Part shown: piece after piece, positions 23,260-28,370 of the stretch
Layout: every line of letters begins with the position of its first letter
Numbering within the stretch: position 1 is the first letter of the stretch
IMG/VR virus record: IMGVR_UViG_3300042890_002789
Location: 1 to 28,370 of that record
Source: a virus
Direction: 5' to 3' (one strand)
DNA length: 28,370 bases
Program-made: the position numbers and the translations under genes
The notes under the pieces: generated by a model
What the model was told of the DNA's origin: nothing
Databases searched by the model: none
Seen by the model: only the letters and a program-made list of their open reading frames with translations

Positions 23260-24194
23260 AAACAGCACTGATTACCGGAGCCAATGGATTCATTGGTCAC
23301 TACTTGGTAGAAGAATTTTTAAAAGATCACCGTGTGATCTGTGTGGTACGACCTGGCTCAACCAATATGGAACGGATCAATCACATGCTGGATCGTGTTA
23401 CTGTAATCGAGCACGACATTAAAAATTCTTGTAAACACTTGCCAGCGGCAGATATTATATTACATGCTGGCGCCAATCCTAGTTCGGCTGACAGCTTGAG
23501 TGATCCCACAGCATCTGTCATGGACAATGTGCTGGGCACACTGAACTTGTTGGAACATGCTAGACACACAGGCGTTGAAAGATTTGTGTATTACAGCAGT
23601 GCCGAAGTATTTGGACCTATACCCATTGGTCAAGACAGTCAGCCCAACGATGCCTACAACAGTAATAGTCCCTATGCGGCTGGCAAAGCAGCCGGTGAAG
23701 AACTGTGCATGGCCTATGCCAATTCATTCAATGTCCCTGCAAGTATCATACACATCAACAATACCTTTGGTCCACGCTGCCAGAGCAATCGTTTGCCCGT
23801 GATCATCATACGCAAATTACTCAATAATGAAACTTTAGACATACATGTGGGGCCCGATGAGTTGATTGGTGGACGTCGTTGGTTTTATGCTGGAGATGTT
23901 GCTGGTCATACTCGATTTATATTAAAGATGCAATCCGCTCGTTGTGAAAAATGGAACAGTGCCGGTGATAGGTTTATCAACAATCTTGAGTTTGCCCAAC
24001 ACATTGCTCAAATAATGGACTGTGAATTATCTTATCGGTTAGTTCCAGTTGATCGCCCCGGGCATGACTTGTGTTTTAGTGTTGATCCTAGAAAATTATA
24101 TGAACTAGGATGGCATGCGTCCGACTCCTATGAAGAACGATTAACCGAAACCGTCAATTGGTATAATAACAATCCTGAATGGCTTGTACGATAA
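23256..24194 (+). CDS. NAD(P)-dependent extended SDR, NDP-sugar epimerase/reductase
   Basis: Nucleotide-sugar-modifying SDR. TGANGFIGHY (7-16) is the dinucleotide-binding loop, SSAEVFG (114-120) and Y140-AAG-K144 form the catalytic set, and NNTFGPRC (~167-174) and GGRRWFYAGDVA (~205-216) are typical substrate-binding segments. At 312 aa it is full length for the family. The family includes dehydratases, epimerases and 4-ketoreductases. In this island a reductase for the branched or dideoxy keto-sugar (YerF-like step) is a plausible but unproven assignment. It is the last gene before a strong promoter. Confidence 0.77.
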   Translation: MKTALITGANGFIGHYLVEEFLKDHRVICVVRPGSTNMERINHMLDRVTVIEHDIKNSCKHLPAADIILHAGANPSSADSLSDPTASVMDNVLGTLNLLEHARHTGVERFVYYSSAEVFGPIPIGQDSQPNDAYNSNSPYAAGKAAGEELCMAYANSFNVPASIIHINNTFGPRCQSNRLPVIIIRKLLNNETLDIHVGPDELIGGRRWFYAGDVAGHTRFILKMQSARCEKWNSAGDRFINNLEFAQHIAQIMDCELSYRLVPVDRPGHDLCFSVDPRKLYELGWHASDSYEERLTETVNWYNNNPEWLVR

Positions 24195-24223
24195 TTGACA
24201 ACACCCAATTAATATTGTATACT
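24195..24223 (+). promoter_or_regulatory. Sigma70-like promoter for the queE-nadE-amidinotransferase operon
   Basis: Perfect TTGACA (24195-24200), 17-bp spacer, TATACT (24218-24223). Predicted start at about 24230, next to the ATG of a tiny ORF. The downstream leader (to 24305) contains a 6-bp hairpin TTGCCA-AGA-TGGCAA (24252-24266). Confidence 0.7.
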
Positions 24224-24228
24224 AGCAT

Positions 24229-24309
24229 ATGAAGAAAATCTATTACTCTTGCCAAGATGGCAACACACAATATTCTTTTAAAAGTATTCCAATCAAGGTC
24301 ATATTATGA
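24229..24309 (+). CDS. Possible 26-aa leader peptide upstream of queE
   Basis: ATG at 24229 opens a 26-codon frame (MKKIYYSCQDGN...SIPIKVIL) whose TGA overlaps the queE ATG by 4 bp, a layout suited to translational coupling. The predicted transcription start falls at or next to its first base, so it would be translated as a leaderless or almost leaderless message. No Shine-Dalgarno is present in the transcript. The function is unknown; it may be a regulatory leader peptide or simply a chance frame in the 5' leader. Confidence 0.35.
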   Translation: MKKIYYSCQDGNTQYSFKSIPIKVIL

Positions 24310-25160
24310 AAATAAAAGTAAGCGAACTATTTTACAGTTTACAAGGCGAAGGTCGTTTTGTAGGTGTTCCAAGTGTGTTTTTGAGAACATTTGGGTGTAA
24401 CTTTACCTGTGCAGGGTTTGGTTGTGCACCAGGAAAAAAATCCTCAGGCGCAGATGAAATTGCCCAAGTGGTGCATTTATACAATCGCTTTGAAGATTTA
24501 CCATTGGTAGAAACAGGATGCGATAGTTATGCGTCATGGCATCCAGATTTTAAACATCTGAGCCCAAGTTATACCACAAATCAAATTGTGGATCAAATGA
24601 CTGCACTAACACCAAATAAACAATGGACACAGAAAAATGGCAACGATGTTCATCTGGTTATCACTGGTGGAGAACCACTGTTAGGATGGCAACGAGCATA
24701 TGGCGAATTATTGGATCATCCCAAAATGGCAGATCTTCGGAACATCACTTTTGAAACAAATGGCACCCAACCTTTACAAAAAGAATTTAAAGATTATCTT
24801 GGTCACTGGCGTACCGAGAACAAAGAAATTACATTCAGTGTCAGTGCCAAACTTTCAGCCAGCGGCGAGAGTTGGGAAGACGCTATCAAGCCAGATGTTG
24901 TGGCCAACTATCAAGAAGTTGGTACTGTTTATCTTAAATTTGTTGTGGAAACAGACACACACATTGAAGAAGCTGTCAAAGCAACACAAGAATTCAGAGC
25001 AGCTGGTTTCAACGGTGTGGTTTATCTAATGCCCCAAGGTGGTGTTGTTGAACCGTACAATAAAAACCGACAACGAATAGCTGATATTTGTTGTGAACAG
25101 GGCTGGAACTACAGCCCTAGATTACATGTAGACTTATGGGGTAACGGATGGGGCAAGTAA
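24306..25160 (+). CDS. queE: 7-carboxy-7-deazaguanine synthase-like radical SAM enzyme
   Basis: Third enzyme of the deazaguanine pathway, rearranging 6-carboxytetrahydropterin to 7-carboxy-7-deazaguanine (CDG). SELFYSLQGEGRFVGVPSVF (6-25) is the QueE N-terminal signature. LRTFGCNFTC (26-35) begins the cluster motif, TGGEPLLGWQ (~119-128) is the GGEP motif, and ITFETNGTQPL and FSVSAKLSASGE are family segments. The cysteines are C31, C35 and C40, giving CxxxCxxxxC rather than the normal CxxxCxxC; C72 (TGCDSYASW) is another possible ligand. At 284 aa it is longer than E. coli QueE (~223). It overlaps the nadE-like gene by 13 bp. Confidence 0.9.
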   Translation: MKIKVSELFYSLQGEGRFVGVPSVFLRTFGCNFTCAGFGCAPGKKSSGADEIAQVVHLYNRFEDLPLVETGCDSYASWHPDFKHLSPSYTTNQIVDQMTALTPNKQWTQKNGNDVHLVITGGEPLLGWQRAYGELLDHPKMADLRNITFETNGTQPLQKEFKDYLGHWRTENKEITFSVSAKLSASGESWEDAIKPDVVANYQEVGTVYLKFVVETDTHIEEAVKATQEFRAAGFNGVVYLMPQGGVVEPYNKNRQRIADICCEQGWNYSPRLHVDLWGNGWGK

Positions 25161-25900
25161 AAAATCAAATTGTACACTGGATCAAAGAATATGCCGAAAC
25201 AGCCGGTATGAAAAGTTTGGTAGTAGGCATATCGGGCGGTATTGATTCAGCAGTGGTCAGTGCGTTGTGTGCTAGCACTGGTATTCATACAGTGGCAGTT
25301 TCTATGCCCATTAGGCAACGACCTGAACTGCATGATTTAAGTATGCGGCAAGGTGCTTGGTTGGCCCAAAACTTTGATAATGTGCGTCATGAAATTATCA
25401 ATTTGACCGCGGTGTTTGATGAATTTGAAACACGTATGAATACCTACAACAATGTGTTGGGATTTGCCAACAGTCGTAGTCGATTGCGCATGGTCACGCT
25501 GTATCAAATTGCACAAAGCACACAGGGATTGGTGGTAGGCACAGGAAACAAAGTTGAAGACTTTGGTGTTGGATTTTATACCAAATACGGCGATGGTGGT
25601 GTAGACATCAGTCCCATTGGGGATTTATATAAATCTGAAGTATGGGCATTGGGTCGAGAATTGGGTATCATTGAAGATATTATCAACGCAGCGCCCACAG
25701 ATGGATTATGGGACGATGGTCGGACCGACGAGGATCAACTGGGCGGATTGACCTACAAAGATTTAGAACTTGCAATGCAACAAGACCAAGGCGAAGTGTT
25801 GGTAAAAGGCAGTACAGAATTACACAATTTACAGACTTATCAGGCCATACGTGCAAAAAGTCTACACAAGATGAATCCAATTCCTGTATTTAAAAAATGA
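25148..25900 (+). CDS. nadE: NAD synthetase-like ammonia-dependent amidating enzyme
   Basis: By sequence a standard NadE: an ATP-pyrophosphatase that adenylates a carboxylate and amidates it with ammonia, canonically nicotinate adenine dinucleotide to NAD+. SGGIDS (29-34) is the PP-loop. NSRSRLRM (~108-115) matches the NExARxRM dimer/substrate helix. VVGTGNKVEDFGVGF (129-143), YTKYGDGGVDISP (144-156) and PTDGLWDDGRTDEDQLG are NadE-specific. The glutaminase domain is absent (250 aa). It starts inside queE and its stop overlaps the amidinotransferase start by 4 bp. Because the canonical CDG-amidating enzyme QueC is missing from the window, a role amidating CDG is worth considering; NAD+ supply is the default. 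Confidence 0.85.
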   Translation: MGQVKNQIVHWIKEYAETAGMKSLVVGISGGIDSAVVSALCASTGIHTVAVSMPIRQRPELHDLSMRQGAWLAQNFDNVRHEIINLTAVFDEFETRMNTYNNVLGFANSRSRLRMVTLYQIAQSTQGLVVGTGNKVEDFGVGFYTKYGDGGVDISPIGDLYKSEVWALGRELGIIEDIINAAPTDGLWDDGRTDEDQLGGLTYKDLELAMQQDQGEVLVKGSTELHNLQTYQAIRAKSLHKMNPIPVFKK

Positions 25901-26919
25901 TCAATTCAAATTTTGGCTTTACTCCATTGAAGGAAGTATGGTTAGGAGATTGCTATCCTGCTGGCTGGTACGATCATTTGCCAAATGAAATTGCTGATCC
26001 ATTTAGACAAATAACAGAATGGACCAAACAAGACACTGGAAAATTACAAAAATTTTTAGAGGATAAAGGAGTAGTAGTTAAGCGTCCGGTATTTGATTCA
26101 ATTGATAGCTATCTTGATAACAATGATAATTTAGTAAAACCTCCTATATGTCCTAGAGATCACTATTTGGTGCTTGATAAAACATTATATAGTCTGCATA
26201 ATAAATTAGAAAAAGATCCATGGCAGCACATTATGGATGAATACAAGAATTTAGGATACGATGTGCAACCATCAACGCAACAACAGCCAATAAATTACAT
26301 TAACCCACCATCGTTGGTTCGTATGGGGCAGGATTTGTACTTAGACATTCACACTCATTCGGATGTCTGGAGGGATTCATGCGAATGGATGGTTAATACC
26401 GCTAGAAATTACCGTGTTAATATTTCTGAGACCTACGGGCACAGTGATGCAGTATTTTGTCCAGTGGCGCCCGGTGTGTTAGTATCAAGTCATTACAAAA
26501 CAAATTATGATCAAAGTTTTCCAGGATGGGAGGTATTTCAAATTCCTAAAAATTTAAATAATGCCACTTTTGACATGCAACAATGGAACACATCAAGCGA
26601 TACTATTAACAACAATAAATCGTTTGCTAATCATGTGCTAACTCTTGCTAGTGATTGGGTAGGTGATTTTAGAGAAACAGTATTTGAAGTTAACATGTTA
26701 GTATTAGATGAAAAAAATGTTGTTGCAATGAAAGAATATCCTCCATTGATAAAATGGTTACAAGATAAAGGTATTACAGTACATCATTTTGATCTGCGTA
26801 CCAGGAGTTTTTGGGATGGTGGGTGGCACTGCTTAACTTTGGACATACACCGTGAAGACACTCAATTTGATTTATTTCCAGAACGTGGCAAAAATGGAGT
26901 TTATTGGCGACAACAATGA
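25897..26919 (+). CDS. Amidinotransferase-superfamily protein (AGAT/StrB-like)
   Basis: Predicted guanidino-modifying enzyme that takes the amidino group of arginine to an amine acceptor, or a hydrolase of the same fold. LKEVWLGD (11-18) matches the family opening strand. PPICPRDHY (82-90) resembles the MxPRD segment with D88. ETYGHSDAVFCPVAPGVLV (178-196) aligns with HLDxxFxPLxPG of AGAT and gives H182 and D184. GGWHCLTLDIHRE (308-320) is the catalytic-cysteine segment (GGxxHCxTxDIRR) with C312. The 340-aa length suits StrB and AGAT. It is AT-rich compared with nadE. Operon position after queE-nadE suggests a modified deazaguanine, while the nearby sugar island suggests guanidino-sugar formation as in streptomycin biosynthesis. 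The acceptor cannot be decided from sequence. Confidence 0.8.
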   Translation: MINSNFGFTPLKEVWLGDCYPAGWYDHLPNEIADPFRQITEWTKQDTGKLQKFLEDKGVVVKRPVFDSIDSYLDNNDNLVKPPICPRDHYLVLDKTLYSLHNKLEKDPWQHIMDEYKNLGYDVQPSTQQQPINYINPPSLVRMGQDLYLDIHTHSDVWRDSCEWMVNTARNYRVNISETYGHSDAVFCPVAPGVLVSSHYKTNYDQSFPGWEVFQIPKNLNNATFDMQQWNTSSDTINNNKSFANHVLTLASDWVGDFRETVFEVNMLVLDEKNVVAMKEYPPLIKWLQDKGITVHHFDLRTRSFWDGGWHCLTLDIHREDTQFDLFPERGKNGVYWRQQ

Positions 26920-26933
26920 ACAAAATTTCACAC

Positions 26934-26973
26934 TAGCACTTAAAACCAGATAAATTAGTCTGTAGCACTCAAA
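26934..26973. repeat. Paired 11-bp direct repeat in the gap upstream of the dehydrogenase gene
   Basis: TAGCACTTAAA (26934-26944) and TAGCACTCAAA (26963-26973), 10 of 11 identical, start 29 bp apart. A weak -10-like TATATT follows at 26977-26982. It might be a regulator-binding pair; it is short enough to be chance. Confidence 0.3.
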
Positions 26974-26993
26974 TGTTATATTAAGGAAAACAA

Positions 26994-28229
26994 ATGGCAA
27001 AAATTGGATTTATTGGAATTGGCAAACTCGGTCTTGACTGTGCCGAAGTATTTGCAGAAAAACATGAGGTACGTGGTTACGATATCTACCCACGTACCAG
27101 TGATAGTGTTCAAGTCTGCGATATTGCAGAACTTGTTGACGAAAGCGAATGGATTTTTATTGCGGTTCCTACTCCGCATGCTGAAGGGTATGATGGATCT
27201 GTACCCAGTTCGCACATGGAGCCTCGCGACTTTGGACACAACGCAGTAATTGACGCCATTAATAAAATCAATGCCAATGCCACTACACCTAAAAAAGTTG
27301 TGTTGATTAGCACAGTACTACCTGGAACTACTAGACGCAAGTTCATAACATTACTTGATCCCAAACATGAATTTTGTTATAATCCCTATTTGATTGCCAT
27401 GGGCTCAGTAAAGTGGGATATGACCAATCCAGAAATGGTAATCATTGGCACAGAAGACGGTAGCTTGACTGGAATTGCAGGCAAATTAATCGATCTCTAT
27501 AAAACCATCATGGAAAATGATCCACGTTATGAAGTTGGTACATGGGACGAGTGTGAATCAATCAAGATTTTTTATAACACATTTATCAGTGCCAAGGTCG
27601 GTCTTGTGAATATGATTCAAGATTTTGCAATGAAAATTGGCCATATTGATGTTGATGTAGTTACTAATGCGCTTGCAAGAAGCACCATGCGTATCATGGG
27701 ACCAAAATACATGACCGCAGGTATGGGAGATGCAGGTGCTTGCCATCCACGTGATAACATTGCATTGCGTTGGCTGGCCAAAGAATATGAAGTTGGATAT
27801 GATTTGTTTGACACAGTGATGTCTGCTAGAGAAATGCAGGCAAAAAATCTTGCACAGTTTTTAGTTGATCAAGCAAAAACTCATGTCATGAGCATTGTAA
27901 TTCACGGCAAGGCATACAAACCAGATGTTGAATACTGTATTGGATCTTATTCTACCTTGGTAGGACATTATGTGAAGCAATTAGGATTTAATTGCAGATA
28001 CATAGACCCATTGGCAGATGATAAGACAGATGTTATATCTGAAATCCATACACCGTCGGTAGTATTGTGGGCGCATAATCGCAAGATCACTTACGAGTAC
28101 ACTGGCAATCAAGAAGATACACAACCTTATTGTGAAATTCCCAAAGGGTCTATCATTGTTGATCCTTGGCGCAAGATGAGTCAATTAACTGACTATACTG
28201 TTATTCACTATGGTAACACAAGAAGTTGA
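26994..28229 (+). CDS. UDP-glucose/GDP-mannose dehydrogenase family protein
   Basis: Likely NAD-dependent oxidation of a nucleotide sugar C6 alcohol to a carboxylate (uronic acid donor). GFIGIGKLG (5-13) is the Rossmann loop. FIAVPTP (55-61) and STVLPGTT (106-113) are family segments. SIKIFYNTFISAKVGLVNM (189-207) carries K191 and N195, and GMGDAGACHPRDNIAL (243-258) contains catalytic C250 in place of the usual GGSCFPKD context. The C-terminal domain with GKAYKPDVE and DP segments follows. The 411-aa length is typical. The ATG has a clear AAGGA (26983-26987). The GAC rather than GSC loop and the odd HMEPRDFGH insertion suggest a diverged substrate. Confidence 0.8.
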   Translation: MAKIGFIGIGKLGLDCAEVFAEKHEVRGYDIYPRTSDSVQVCDIAELVDESEWIFIAVPTPHAEGYDGSVPSSHMEPRDFGHNAVIDAINKINANATTPKKVVLISTVLPGTTRRKFITLLDPKHEFCYNPYLIAMGSVKWDMTNPEMVIIGTEDGSLTGIAGKLIDLYKTIMENDPRYEVGTWDECESIKIFYNTFISAKVGLVNMIQDFAMKIGHIDVDVVTNALARSTMRIMGPKYMTAGMGDAGACHPRDNIALRWLAKEYEVGYDLFDTVMSAREMQAKNLAQFLVDQAKTHVMSIVIHGKAYKPDVEYCIGSYSTLVGHYVKQLGFNCRYIDPLADDKTDVISEIHTPSVVLWAHNRKITYEYTGNQEDTQPYCEIPKGSIIVDPWRKMSQLTDYTVIHYGNTRS

Positions 28230-28274
28230 TAGGCGCAGGATATTCAGTGTTTGAGTTTTGTTGTTATGACGCAA

Positions 28275-28293
28275 AAGAACATGTAGTGTTCTT
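28275..28293. repeat. 7-bp stem hairpin upstream of the last gene
   Basis: AAGAACA (28275-28281) pairs with TGTTCTT (28287-28293) around TGTAG, just before the RBS of the last gene. No T-tract follows, so it is not a typical terminator. It may shield or time the ribosome-binding site. Confidence 0.35.
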
Positions 28294-28310
28294 ACTAAAA
28301 GGAAAACCCA

Positions 28311-28370
28311 ATGGGAATGTTTGACAAGCTATTTAAAAAAACAAAGCCAGTGGCGGCACCTGCAGCACCC
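28311..28370 (+). CDS. Start of an unidentified gene (cut by the window end)
   Basis: ATG at 28311 (or 28317), with an AGG-containing RBS at 28300-28302, opens a frame running off the window: MGMFDKLFKKTKPVAAPAAP. It has a basic amphipathic N-terminus followed by an Ala/Pro-rich linker, so a linker to a downstream domain is likely. The function is not recognisable from 20 residues. Confidence 0.55.
   Translation, partial: MGMFDKLFKKTKPVAAPAAP

Noticed and set aside
24230-24305. Possible preQ1-type riboswitch in the queE leader
   Set aside because: I looked for the preQ1-I and preQ1-II consensus; neither the C-rich loop nor the A-rich pseudoknot tail is present. Only a simple hairpin is visible.
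28247-28324. GTG-initiated 25-codon ORF in the gap after the dehydrogenase gene
   Set aside because: Weak RBS and overlap with the better ATG at 28311; no recognisable product.
1-28370. CRISPR arrays, tRNA or rRNA genes, insertion sequences
   Set aside because: No regularly spaced repeats, cloverleaf candidates, transposase motifs or terminal inverted repeats were seen in reading both strands.

Overview
This window looks like part of a large tailed bacteriophage genome, probably a T4-like (myovirus-type) phage of a Gram-negative aquatic bacterium. That host and lineage call is inference. What I see is a low-GC sequence (roughly 40% by eye) with every credible gene on the + strand. Genes are packed with ATGA-type overlaps, there are almost no gaps over 100 bp, and no rRNA, tRNA or ribosomal-protein genes. 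The first gene looks like a phage DNA sliding clamp. It is followed by a 7-deazaguanine DNA-modification gene (dpdA) and several small proteins of a type common in marine T4-like phages.

Layout. (1) 1-6.4 kb, replication and DNA modification: sliding clamp, a SAM methyltransferase, a DpdA/TGT-like DNA transglycosylase, three conserved unknowns, an MBD4-like HhH-GPD DNA glycosylase, a small divergent tunnelling-fold (QueD/PTPS-like) protein and a twitch/SPASM radical SAM protein. (2) 6.4-11.9 kb: two unknowns, a GT-B glycosyltransferase, a GalE-like epimerase, a glycosyltransferase-like protein, a short DegT-type protein and a 2OG-Fe(II) oxygenase-like protein. (3) 11.9-16.9 kb: folE under its own promoter, a secreted subtilisin-like protease with an outer-membrane-type C-terminus and its own sigma70-like promoter, a HIT hydrolase, a PRMT-like methyltransferase flanked by ~47-bp direct repeats, and queD. 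(4) 17-24.2 kb, a glycan island: two GT-A-like proteins, an NDP-sugar 4,6-dehydratase-like SDR, an E1/RfbH-type 3-dehydratase, an acetohydroxyacid-synthase-like ThDP enzyme split into two genes, an FkbM methyltransferase and another extended SDR. (5) 24.2-28.2 kb: a near-consensus promoter, a tiny ORF, then queE, nadE and an amidinotransferase in overlapping order, a UDP-glucose-dehydrogenase-like enzyme and the start of one more gene.

How the genes may work together. FolE, QueD and QueE would convert GTP to 7-carboxy-7-deazaguanine (CDG), and DpdA would place a deazaguanine base in phage DNA. QueC, the usual next enzyme, is not in the window. The NadE-like and amidinotransferase genes that overlap downstream of queE are therefore interesting candidates for further tailoring, although NAD synthesis and sugar modification are serious alternatives. 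The sugar island has the enzyme classes for a 3,6-dideoxy, possibly carbon-branched, nucleotide sugar: a 4,6-dehydratase, an E1-type 3-dehydratase, a ThDP carboligase and a reductase, plus glycosyltransferases. All functional calls come from motif recognition by eye; no database search was possible.
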